Origin: CAZUGO01 sp964619935
GTDB taxonomy: Bacteria > Planctomycetota > Phycisphaerae > UBA1845 > CAIVHJ01
Assembly (NCBI GenBank): GCA_964619935.1
Contig: CAZUGO010000036.1
Location: forward strand, 1-64,000
Length of the DNA: 64,000 nucleotides
Direction of reading: 5' to 3'
This document shows positions 25,210 through 33,495 of this stretch, in pieces (positions within the stretch are counted from its first letter, which is position 1; the number at the start of each line of letters is the position of its first letter). A program made the position numbers and the translations under genes. Below the pieces are notes generated by a model. That model saw only the letters and a list, made by a program, of their open reading frames with translations. It was not told where the DNA came from and did no database searches.

Positions 25210-27294
25210 ATGTCTGAACGGGAACACCCCCATCTGGCCGTGATGTTCACCGACATCAAAGGGTACAGCCTGATGATGTCGGAGGATGAGTCCGCGGCCC
25301 TGCGCATGCTGCTGGAGCACAACCAGATCATGGAATCCGTGATTGACGCCCATGGCGGCCGGGTGGTCAAGAAGCTCGGCGATTCCTACATGGTCATTTT
25401 TGACGGGGCCGATGCCGCCGTGAAGTGCGGGCTGCACGCCCTCACCAAGATTGCCGCCCGCAACCGCCGCGGCGATAAGGCCGTGGAGATCCGCGTGGGG
25501 ATCCACGAGGGCTCCATGCGCGAACGCGGCAACGATTTTTTTGGCGAGAGCGTCAACATTGCCGCCCGCCTGGAGCAGATGGGCAAGCCGATGACGATCA
25601 CCGCATCGGAGCGGGTGGTCCAGACGGTCGCCACCCGCGTCAAGTGCGAAGCTCGTTTTGTCGGCGCCGAGGCCCTCAAGAACCTGCGCTACCCGGTCAG
25701 TGTTTATCGCTTGACGCCGGCCGATTCCTGGAAGCTGTACCTGACGACCGACGGCGCTGTCGCCGGCGATGAGCACGATGTGTTGTGCGATTACACCGAC
25801 GCCGAGTCGGTGTGGCAGGATCTCCAGGCCCTGGTCGAGTCCGGCGACCTGAATGCCGCCGCGGGACTGGCTGCCGCCGCCCTCAGTCGATTCGGCGGCC
25901 GCTATGCCGACTACTGCCACCTGGCGGCACTCCACCTGATCGGCGGGCACCCTGGCGAGGCCCAGACCACCCTGAAGATGGGCGAAATGCTCGGCCAGGA
26001 AGGGCCGGATGACGCCGCCCTGGAGTGGCTGACCACTTTGGCGAACCTGCCGGAAGGCGCCTGGAACGCCGATGACGACGAAGTCGCCCGCTGCCTGGCC
26101 CAGGCCACCGCCTACGCGGCGGGTCACGCCGGCGATCTGGTCAAGACGCTGCTGTGCGAGCGGCTGCGGGCGCGGATCTCCGGGCAGGTGGACGGCCTGG
26201 CCCGCATGGCCCAGCAACATCCCGACAAGGCCCTGCTGGTCCGGGGATACGCCGAAGCCTTGAAAGATCTGGATCGCCGAGCCGACGCCCATCGCATGCT
26301 CGAAAAGGCGATTGCGGTGGCGCCGGCGGTCGCCGATCACCAACTCCGGCGGGTGCAGTGGATGGTCGATGAAGACGATCTCGAATCGGTGCTTGCCGAG
26401 TCGCAAGCCCTCGCCGGCCGCTTTCCTGATGAGCCGCGGGTCTATGAATGGACCGGCAAGACCCGGCTGCTGAACCTCGATCCGCACGGCGCCCAATGGG
26501 TCTTCGAACAGCGGGCCGAAACCGATTCCGACGTCGGCAGCGGCGACTTGGCCCGCTGGCACATCTGCAGCATGATGCACCAGGGACGGTTTGACCGGGC
26601 CATGGAGGCCGCCCGGCGCAGCCTGCGCAGCGCCATCCGCAAGAATCTGCGCTCGGCGGCCCGCCGCTACCTGCCGCTCGCCGCGGGCGGCATGTACCTG
26701 GACCACTGGGACGGCGCGCTCGAGATTCTGGAAGAATACAAGCGCTATGATCCCGACTGGCTGTTCGTTCAGGCGGCCTTAATCGCGGCCAAGGTCCAGC
26801 GGCAGTTGATGCCCTGGGACCGGGCCATTGCCCAACTCGGTGAGACGGCCGAGCGCTGGACCACGGCCGAATACCCGCATCCGAGCGCCGTCACCGCGTT
26901 GGCGCTGCTTCCGGTGGCGCGCGACGTTGAATGGTGGAGCCGGCTGCACGAGCTGGAGTTTCTCCGCAGCCACCGCAATTGGATCGTCGAGCGCGGCCAC
27001 CTCGAGGCCGCCCTCCAGGAAGCCCGCGGCGCCTTGCAGTTGGACGCCCTGGACCCCTGGCATGGGCAACTGGTGCCGATTCTGACCCGACTGAGCAGCC
27101 GGCTGCACGACCGCCTGCCCAGCCTGCTGGCCATCGCCGGCTTGATCCAGGTGCGGCTCGATCAGACCGAGGCGGGAAACGCCCTGTTGCAGCAGGCCCG
27201 CAAATTGTGGGCGGGCGCCGACTGGCCGGTGTGGGAAATTCAAGAAGCCGAATCCGCCCTGGCGGGCGGACCGTCATCGCAGGTGCAATCATGA
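25210..27294 (+). CDS. Class III adenylate/guanylate cyclase with TPR-like region
   Basis: A 694-residue cytoplasmic protein. Residues 1-165 are a class III cyclase catalytic domain: the metal-binding aspartates are Asp15 in MFTDIKGYS and Asp58 in KKLGDSYMVIF, and the transition-state pair is Asn116 and Arg120 in GESVNIAARLEQ. The rest (about 180-690) is helical and repetitive, resembling TPR or similar alpha-solenoid repeats (for example YRRARVLWHS-free segments such as RADAHRMLEKAI and RFDRAMEAARRSL). It probably makes a cyclic nucleotide under control of a protein-binding tail; cAMP or cGMP cannot be told by eye. The stop overlaps the next start as ATGA, so the lipoprotein downstream is translationally coupled. 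GGAGG lies about 14 bases before the ATG, rather far. Confidence 0.85.
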   Translation: MSEREHPHLAVMFTDIKGYSLMMSEDESAALRMLLEHNQIMESVIDAHGGRVVKKLGDSYMVIFDGADAAVKCGLHALTKIAARNRRGDKAVEIRVGIHEGSMRERGNDFFGESVNIAARLEQMGKPMTITASERVVQTVATRVKCEARFVGAEALKNLRYPVSVYRLTPADSWKLYLTTDGAVAGDEHDVLCDYTDAESVWQDLQALVESGDLNAAAGLAAAALSRFGGRYADYCHLAALHLIGGHPGEAQTTLKMGEMLGQEGPDDAALEWLTTLANLPEGAWNADDDEVARCLAQATAYAAGHAGDLVKTLLCERLRARISGQVDGLARMAQQHPDKALLVRGYAEALKDLDRRADAHRMLEKAIAVAPAVADHQLRRVQWMVDEDDLESVLAESQALAGRFPDEPRVYEWTGKTRLLNLDPHGAQWVFEQRAETDSDVGSGDLARWHICSMMHQGRFDRAMEAARRSLRSAIRKNLRSAARRYLPLAAGGMYLDHWDGALEILEEYKRYDPDWLFVQAALIAAKVQRQLMPWDRAIAQLGETAERWTTAEYPHPSAVTALALLPVARDVEWWSRLHELEFLRSHRNWIVERGHLEAALQEARGALQLDALDPWHGQLVPILTRLSSRLHDRLPSLLAIAGLIQVRLDQTEAGNALLQQARKLWAGADWPVWEIQEAESALAGGPSSQVQS

Positions 27295-28181
27295 AAACCG
27301 CCCGGTTTCTGGTACTCGCCGCATCGCTCACCCTCGGCGGTTGCGCCGCCGCGCCCAAACCGGTCGAGTTCAAACCCGTCGAAGCCGCGGTCCCCACGGT
27401 CGTGGACCAGGGCCAACGCATTGAGCGCGACCCGGCGGCGTTCCTGCGGCAGACCCGCACCCGCTGTGCCCAGTTGGATCATTACGAAGTGGATTTTTAC
27501 AAACGGGAGCGGCTGGGGTTGTTGGTCAAGGAACTGCGCGACGAAGAGCACATGCGCGTCAAGTTTCGGGCCGAGCCGTTCAGTGTCAAGATGACCATGC
27601 TGAACGAGAGCCACGAGTTTGCTGAAACGGTCTACGTGGACGGTGAGAACGACGGCAAGCTGCGCTGCCGCCGTCGCAAACCGCTGTGGCCCGGCGGCCA
27701 GGCCACGGTGAACGAGTACCCGCCGGCCCTGGCGGTCACCTTCGGCAAGAGCCTCAACCCGATCACCGACTTCGGCGTGGCCCGGCTGATGGACCGGGTC
27801 GTCGACCTGCTGGAGCGCGCCGTCGCGGAGCAGCGGCCGCCGATCCTCGAGTACCTCGGTGTCACCGAGTTCGAGAAGGAACATACACCGGCATACCACA
27901 TCCGACTGACCTATCCACCCGAAGCCAAGTTGGCCGCCCCGCAGGTCGATCTGCTGTTCCACACCGATTCGCTGCTGCCGGCCGCCAGCTACACCCGCAA
28001 CGCAGCCGGCCAACTGGAAGGCCAATACTTTTACACCCATTTCGACTTCAACGTCGCCTTTGACGACCACGACTTCCGAATCGGCGAGCCGCAAGCGCAA
28101 GCCGAGGCTCGGGCGCCACAACGTCCGAGCCGGGAATTCATGCCCGTGCCCGCCGGATCCGCGACCGTCAGCCAACCGTGA
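27291..28181 (+). CDS. DUF1571-family lipoprotein
   Basis: A 296-residue envelope lipoprotein: the signal MKTARFLVLAASLTLGGC puts the lipidated Cys at 18. The body resembles DUF1571, a family common in Planctomycetes (LDHYEVDFYKRERLGLLVKEL, MRVKFRAEPFSVKM, VDLLFHTDSLLPAASYT). A LolA-like lipid-binding fold is possible; it is inference. The ATG at 27291 overlaps the cyclase stop, which ties it to that gene. The stop (28179-28181) overlaps a GTG in the frame of the desaturase, but that is not the preferred start of the next gene. Confidence 0.78.
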   Translation: MKTARFLVLAASLTLGGCAAAPKPVEFKPVEAAVPTVVDQGQRIERDPAAFLRQTRTRCAQLDHYEVDFYKRERLGLLVKELRDEEHMRVKFRAEPFSVKMTMLNESHEFAETVYVDGENDGKLRCRRRKPLWPGGQATVNEYPPALAVTFGKSLNPITDFGVARLMDRVVDLLERAVAEQRPPILEYLGVTEFEKEHTPAYHIRLTYPPEAKLAAPQVDLLFHTDSLLPAASYTRNAAGQLEGQYFYTHFDFNVAFDDHDFRIGEPQAQAEARAPQRPSREFMPVPAGSATVSQP

Positions 28182-28318
28182 GGGAGCGGAGCAACCCCAC
28201 AACCCACCCGCACCGTCTTGACACCCCCAGCGCACGCCGAGGCCGGGTTGCCTGCCGCGTCACGATCCTGGATACTGATCAGGCCTCGCCGGCATCGCGA
28301 GGCAGGAGCCTTGTCATC

Positions 28319-29704
28319 ATGACCAGCGTTGCACCCGTCGCATCCGCCGCCCCTGCGGCGCCGTCACTGTCGCACGAGATCGATCGCCTTCGCCCGCGAA
28401 ACAACCATACCAATTGGATCTACATCGCCCAGGTGTACGCCATCATGACGGCAACCGCGGCTGCGACCATGGCCTTCTACGATTACCAGCAGACGGCGGG
28501 CCTGGCCCTCGGCTGGAGCGCGGCGGTCACGCTGCTGGCAGTGGTGGTCATGGGCGCCTCGCAGCACCAGCTTGGCGGCGCCACCCACGAGGCCACCCAC
28601 TACCTGCTCTTCCGCAACCGTATTCTGAACGAGCTGGTCTCGGACTGGCTGTGTATGTTTCCGCTGTACACCTCGACCTACCAGTTCCGCGTCCACCATC
28701 TGGCCCATCACCAGTTCGTCAACGACCCGCAGCATGACCCGGATCAATCGCAACTGCGCGACAGCGGTCACTGGTTGGACTTTCCAGTCACACATGTCAC
28801 CTTCGTGTGGACCCTGCTCAAGCAACTGTGGATCCCCAACCTGGTGCGCTACACCCTGACCCGGGCCCGCTACAGCTCGCTGGGCGATTGCAACAGCCCC
28901 TATCACGACGCCGCCGCCCGGCCCTCGAAGTGGCCGACGCGGATCGGCATTCTCTACGCGGTGGCGACACCGATCATCATCGGTCGGCTGGTGCCGCTGC
29001 AACGGCCGTGGGTCCTGGCTGCGGCGATCGTCGGCATGTGGGCGTTGGCCGCAGGATACTATGCGGTGATCCCACGCAGCGCCTTTCCGGGCAGCCGCAT
29101 CCGACCGGTGATCTCGCACCGCGTCACCTGGATCAGCCGAATCACCTACCTGACGCTGCTGTACGGCGGCGTGGCCGTGGCGGAACTCACCACCGGATGG
29201 CCTTTCGGCTGGACCCTGCTGCTGCTGTGGATCGTGCCGCTCTTTACGACCTTTCCCTTATTCATGATCCTGCGCCAGGTCGTGCAACATGGCAACGCCG
29301 ACCGCGGTCGGCTCAGCAACACGCGGGTGTTTCGGGTCAACCCGCTGATTCGGTACGCCGTGTTTCCGTTCGGCATGGACTATCACCTGCCGCACCATCT
29401 GTACGCCTCGATCCCCCACTACCGCCTGGCCGAATTGCACACCCTGCTGAGCCGCGACCCGCAGTATGCCCGCGAGGGCGTGGTGGTGGAAGGCTACTTC
29501 CGCGCTCCGGCCAGCAACGAATCGCGCCGGCCCACGGTCCTCGAAGTGCTCGGGCCCAAACACGCACCCCGCGAAGCCGGCGAGATCTACATCGACAATC
29601 ACGCCCTGGACGACGCCGAAATCGTCCCCGCCGACATCCATCCCCACGTTCGGGCCCAGCCGATCGCCGGCTGGCCGGCGCATGCCAAGCCCCGGCAGGT
29701 CTGA
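28319..29704 (+). CDS. Membrane fatty acid desaturase
   Basis: A 461-residue membrane protein of the fatty acid desaturase/hydroxylase family. All three histidine boxes are present: HEATH (90-94), HHLAHH (126-131) and HLPHH near residue 354. Hydrophobic spans lie at about 35-80, 105-118, 225-265 and 285-315. These enzymes use a di-iron centre to introduce a double bond or hydroxyl into acyl chains at the membrane. The ATG at 28319 has AGGAG about 10 bases upstream; the frame is open to a GTG at 28178, which would add 47 polar residues. The C-terminal 90 residues are a soluble tail. The exact substrate cannot be read. Confidence 0.88.
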   Translation: MTSVAPVASAAPAAPSLSHEIDRLRPRNNHTNWIYIAQVYAIMTATAAATMAFYDYQQTAGLALGWSAAVTLLAVVVMGASQHQLGGATHEATHYLLFRNRILNELVSDWLCMFPLYTSTYQFRVHHLAHHQFVNDPQHDPDQSQLRDSGHWLDFPVTHVTFVWTLLKQLWIPNLVRYTLTRARYSSLGDCNSPYHDAAARPSKWPTRIGILYAVATPIIIGRLVPLQRPWVLAAAIVGMWALAAGYYAVIPRSAFPGSRIRPVISHRVTWISRITYLTLLYGGVAVAELTTGWPFGWTLLLLWIVPLFTTFPLFMILRQVVQHGNADRGRLSNTRVFRVNPLIRYAVFPFGMDYHLPHHLYASIPHYRLAELHTLLSRDPQYAREGVVVEGYFRAPASNESRRPTVLEVLGPKHAPREAGEIYIDNHALDDAEIVPADIHPHVRAQPIAGWPAHAKPRQV

Positions 29705-29794
29705 CCAGCACAGTCCTTCCGACTTCAGGACGTCCAAGTCGTCTGCCGATGTTCCAGGAATCGGATCGCAGCACTCCATCAGGGGAAAACCACA

Positions 29795-31762
29795 ATGGGT
29801 ATGATCACCGGCGCATTGCGGGCCTTCGGGGTGGTCCTGGTCCCGGCCGCCGCGGCGGCGGCACAGGATCGGATCTACTGGTGCGACACCGGAACCGGCA
29901 AGATTCAACGGGCCGACGCGGTCGCGCTGGTCGTGGAGGATCTGGTCACCAGTGACCTGAACTCGCCGCGCGATATCGCGCTGGACCCGGCCGCCGGCTT
30001 GATGTATTGGACCGAAGGCGCCACCGGCAACATTCGCCGCGCTGCGCTCGACGGCAACACCGCTGAAACGCTGGTCAGCGGACTGGCCGAAGCCCGCGGC
30101 CTGGCGTTGGACCTGCCCGCCGGCAAGATGTACTGGCTGGACAGCACCGCCCCGAACAGCACCATCAGCCGGGCCAACCTGGACGGCTCCGCCATCGAAC
30201 CGTTGATCGGCGAACTCAGCAACCTGTCCAAGATCGCCCTGGACCTGACGGCCGGCCAGTTGTACTGGACCCAAAACACCCCGGCCCTGATCCGGCGGGC
30301 CGGTCTCGACGGCAGCAACATTGAAACGCTGGTCGACAGCGACCTGCTGTCGCCCCGCGGCATCGCCGTGGACCCGGCGGGCGGCAAGATGTACTGGGCC
30401 GACGACGGTACCGGGCGCATTCAACGGGCCGACCTCAGCGGCGCCGCTGTCGAAACGCTGATCGAGAAGGGCGTGTCCGGCGTGTCCGGCCCGGTCGCCC
30501 TGACGCTGGACATTCCCAACGGTAAGATGGTCTGGACCGACACGGTCAGTGGACGCATCCAGCAGGCCAATCTGGACGGCTCGAACGTCGAGGACCTGGT
30601 CACTGAAAGACTCGGCCTGCCGTTCGGGATTGCCCTCGACGCGCCCGCCGGCAAGATGTACTGGGTCGACGTTCTGAACATCACCATTTCAAGAAGTGAC
30701 CGGAACGGCAGCAATGTCGAGATCCTGCTGCACTCGCGCATCGAGCATCCACGGCGCATCGCCCTGGACCTGCCGGACGGCAAAATGTATTGGTCGGACT
30801 CGTTTACCAACAAGATCCAGCGGGCCGGTCTGGAGATTCCCGCGGGCCAGACCGCTGCCAATCGCGGCGATATCGAAGACCTGGTCGCCGGGCTGGTCGA
30901 TCCCAACGGCGTGGCGCTCGATCTGGCGGCCCGGCGCATCTACTGGGCCGACGAAGGCGCCGGCCGCATTGAGCGGGCCAACCTGGACGGTTCCGACATG
31001 CAGGAAGTGGTCGGCAATCTGTTCGCCCCGCGTGATCTTGCCGTCGATCTGAAATGGGGCAAGCTCTACTGGACCGACCAAACCAGCAATCGTGTGCAAC
31101 GGGCCAACCTGGACGGTTCCGAGATAGAGGACGTCGTCACCGCCGATCAGATCGATCCCAACGGCATCGCCCTGTGGGTGGCCGCCGACCGCTTGTACTG
31201 GGCGGACAAAGGCGCTGACCGCATTCAAAGGGCCTGGCTGGACGGCAGCGGCGCCGAGACACTGATCGCCAGCCTGAGCACGCCGCAGGGCGTGCAACTC
31301 GATCTCGACACCGAAGCGGTCTACTGGACCGACAGCGGCACGCACACCCTGCAGCGCGCTACCCTCGGCGGCACCGGAGTCGTCACACTGATCGGTGCGG
31401 AACTGAATTCACCACAGGGCCTGGCATTGACCTTCGGCCAGGATGTCGACGGTGACGGCGTTCTGGATGTCGAGGACAACTGCCAGACCGCATGCAATCC
31501 GCTGCAACTGGATGCCGACGGCGACGGAGTGGGCAACCTGTGCGACCCCTGCCGCACCGATCCGGACAACCCGCCGGACTGCCCACCCAACTGCATTGCC
31601 GATCTCAATGTGGACGGGATGGTCAACGCGGTCGACCTCGCCCAGCTACTGGGGGCCTGGGGCCCCAACCCCTGCAGCAGTGCCGACCTCAACGGCGACC
31701 GCCTGGTGACGCCCGCCGACCTGGCCCAGGTGTTGGGCGCCTGGGGACGGTGTACACCCTGA
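29795..31762 (+). CDS. Exported YWTD-repeat propeller with thrombospondin-3-like and dockerin-like tail
   Basis: A 655-residue exported protein; the signal peptide ends near AAAAAQD. Residues 25-545 hold about a dozen LDL-receptor class B (YWTD) type repeats, such as MYWTEGATGNIRRAALDG, LYWTQNTPALIRRAGLDG and IYWADEGAGRIERANLDG, enough for two six-bladed propellers. After that come a thrombospondin-3-like Ca loop (DVDGDGVLDVEDNC, DADGDGVGNLCDPC) and two dockerin-like loops (DLNVDGMVNAVDLAQLLGAWG, DLNGDRLVTPADLAQVLGAWG). No enzyme motif is visible; a binding role at the surface is inferred. The DNA of the repeats is similar enough to be a possible recombination target. Confidence 0.84.
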   Translation: MGMITGALRAFGVVLVPAAAAAAQDRIYWCDTGTGKIQRADAVALVVEDLVTSDLNSPRDIALDPAAGLMYWTEGATGNIRRAALDGNTAETLVSGLAEARGLALDLPAGKMYWLDSTAPNSTISRANLDGSAIEPLIGELSNLSKIALDLTAGQLYWTQNTPALIRRAGLDGSNIETLVDSDLLSPRGIAVDPAGGKMYWADDGTGRIQRADLSGAAVETLIEKGVSGVSGPVALTLDIPNGKMVWTDTVSGRIQQANLDGSNVEDLVTERLGLPFGIALDAPAGKMYWVDVLNITISRSDRNGSNVEILLHSRIEHPRRIALDLPDGKMYWSDSFTNKIQRAGLEIPAGQTAANRGDIEDLVAGLVDPNGVALDLAARRIYWADEGAGRIERANLDGSDMQEVVGNLFAPRDLAVDLKWGKLYWTDQTSNRVQRANLDGSEIEDVVTADQIDPNGIALWVAADRLYWADKGADRIQRAWLDGSGAETLIASLSTPQGVQLDLDTEAVYWTDSGTHTLQRATLGGTGVVTLIGAELNSPQGLALTFGQDVDGDGVLDVEDNCQTACNPLQLDADGDGVGNLCDPCRTDPDNPPDCPPNCIADLNVDGMVNAVDLAQLLGAWGPNPCSSADLNGDRLVTPADLAQVLGAWGRCTP

Positions 31763-31831
31763 GGCTGCCGCCTGAGTGTTGCTTTGCCGCCGACGCTTGC
31801 GGGAATCCGGCGGACCGGTCAGGCTTTCGAT

Positions 31832-32617
31832 ATGTTCGGTTTCAGGCGCAGAAAACGAGCCCGCATCCGCCGGCAACCCTTCCCGCCGTCATGGCTGAAC
31901 GTCCTGCGGTGCAACGTGGCCTACTATCACCTGCTCACGCCGGATGAACAGACCGAACTGCAGGGTCACATCCAGGTATTTCTCAAGGAGAAGCGGTTCG
32001 AAGGCTGCGGCGGGCTGGTGATCACCGAGTCCATCCGCGTGACGATCGCCGCCCAGGCCTGCATCCTGTTGCTGCACCGCGACACCGACTATTACCCTCG
32101 GATGCGAACGATCCTGGTCTACCCGCACGAGTATGTCGCCGCCCACCAGGAGCACCTGCCCGATGGGACGGTTCTGGAGGGCGCCCACACCCGACTGGGC
32201 GAGTCATGGGATCGAGGTCCGGTGGTCCTGTCCTGGGACGAGGTGCTGCGGGGCGCGGCCGACGTCCACGACGGCCACAACGTGGTGTTCCATGAATTCG
32301 CCCATCAACTCGACAACGAATCCGAGGCGAGCGCAGGGGCGCCGGTGCTTCCGCGCCACTCGATGTATCTTCCCTGGGCGCGCGTGCTCGGGCGTGAGTA
32401 CCAGCATCTGATCGACGACCTCAAGAGCCGACGCCGGCCGTTCATCGACGCTTATGGCGCCACCAATCCAGCCGAGTTTTTTGCCGTGGTCACCGAGGCG
32501 TTCTTCGAGCAGCCGCTCCAACTCCGCCAGCGGCACCCCGAGTTGTACGAGCAGTTGGCCGGCTTCTACCAGCAGGATCCCGCTGCCCGCATCCCTACGG
32601 ATGACGGCTCCAGCTAG
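31832..32617 (+). CDS. mtfA: MtfA-type zinc metallopeptidase
   Basis: A 261-residue protein close in length to E. coli MtfA (265). The zinc site is His154-Glu155-x-x-His158 in FHEFAHQLDNESE, with the conserved NPAEFFAVVTEAFFEQP segment near the C-terminus. The family opening WLNVLRCNVAYYHLLTPDEQTELQ is also present. MtfA in E. coli binds the repressor Mlc and so affects glucose uptake; whether that holds here is unknown, as no Mlc is in the window. The ATG at 31832 fits the family N-terminus; its ribosome site is weak. It lies 69 bases after the YWTD gene. Confidence 0.85.
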   Translation: MFGFRRRKRARIRRQPFPPSWLNVLRCNVAYYHLLTPDEQTELQGHIQVFLKEKRFEGCGGLVITESIRVTIAAQACILLLHRDTDYYPRMRTILVYPHEYVAAHQEHLPDGTVLEGAHTRLGESWDRGPVVLSWDEVLRGAADVHDGHNVVFHEFAHQLDNESEASAGAPVLPRHSMYLPWARVLGREYQHLIDDLKSRRRPFIDAYGATNPAEFFAVVTEAFFEQPLQLRQRHPELYEQLAGFYQQDPAARIPTDDGSS

Positions 32618-32650
32618 CGGCTTTCAAGATAATCACGGTCGTCGATGGAA

Positions 32651-32670
32651 TGGGGCACGATGCGGCCCCA
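32651..32670. terminator. Small hairpin between convergent genes
   Basis: TGGGGC (32651-32656) and GCCCCA (32665-32670) form a 6-bp stem with an 8-base loop, between the mtfA stop and the stop of the DUF1579 gene. There is no T-run, so termination is only suggested by position. Confidence 0.3.
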
Positions 32671-32701
32671 GATCGCCAATCCGAACCCTGAATCCTGTCT
32701 C

Positions 32702-33262
32702 CTATTTCTTCCGTTGATAACTCACCTTCATGAACGTCGTCCAGGTGCCGTCCGCATTGAGCATGGACGAACTCAGGGTTTTCTGGTCCCGGCCCTGGAT
32801 TTCGATGACGTCCCTGAACTTGGCGCGCGTCCCGGGGGCCATGGGGTTCTCGCCTTCGGTATCCAGCGTCAGGACTTTCTTGGAACCGTCCATGGTCCCT
32901 TCATAGACCCACATGTAGCTGGTCATGGAATCCACCCAATTGCCCACGTACTTCTGTTTCTTGGGATCATACCCCAGCGTCATGAGCCCGTTCATGGGGG
33001 TGCCCATCGGCGTGGCACCTTTGTTCTCCGCGACGATCCAGAACCCGCCGACGGCCCGGACCGTCTCAGAGCCCTTGGACTTCATGGGCTGCGCCGGATC
33101 CATGAACATCTCGCACTCCGATTCCCACTCCCCCACCAACTGCTGCAGCCAGGCATGCTCCGGTTCCGGGCCGGGCATCTTCATCTCATCCTGCTGACCC
33201 AGCAGCGCTCCGGAGGTCGGGATCGCCGCCACCAACACGCACATCATCAGCTTCTTCTTCAT
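32702..33262 (-). CDS. DUF1579-family exported protein
   Basis: A 186-residue exported protein with signal MKKKLMMCVLVAAIPTSGALLG. The body matches the DUF1579 pattern: EHAWLQQLVGEWESECEMFM, GGFWIVAENKG, MNGLMTLGYDPKKQKYVGNWVDSM and KVLTLDTEGENP, a small beta-barrel domain of unknown function. The ATG at 33262 is preceded by AAGGAG at 7 bases, which favours it over an in-frame ATG 15 codons upstream. It stands alone, with 233 bases to the next gene. Confidence 0.8.
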   Translation of the reverse strand: MKKKLMMCVLVAAIPTSGALLGQQDEMKMPGPEPEHAWLQQLVGEWESECEMFMDPAQPMKSKGSETVRAVGGFWIVAENKGATPMGTPMNGLMTLGYDPKKQKYVGNWVDSMTSYMWVYEGTMDGSKKVLTLDTEGENPMAPGTRAKFRDVIEIQGRDQKTLSSSMLNADGTWTTFMKVSYQRKK

Positions 33263-33495
33263 GACGGATCTCCTTGTGAAAGGGGGGCAAAAGATCGCAA
33301 TCATCATACCAGCACGCGGGCGATGTTGTCAGCCCTTTCGCCCTTGAACCAGAAGCGAAGCGGCCTGCTGCAGCCCCGCCCCCACGGGCTGCGTGCCGCT
33401 TGCCTGGCAATCGGGTGCTCCGCCAGACGCCACGCTCCTTGCCGTTGGTCGCGGCGCTGACTGGATCGCGTAACCCCGTGCCCGCGTGTTGCCGG

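Noticed and set aside
25003..26706. Minus-strand open frame opposite the cyclase gene
   Set aside because: The cyclase active-site residues are on the plus strand; the antisense frame has no domain.
28178..28318. GTG at 28178 overlapping the DUF1571 stop as start of the desaturase
   Set aside because: It would add 47 polar residues unlike the family; the ATG at 28319 has AGGAG upstream.
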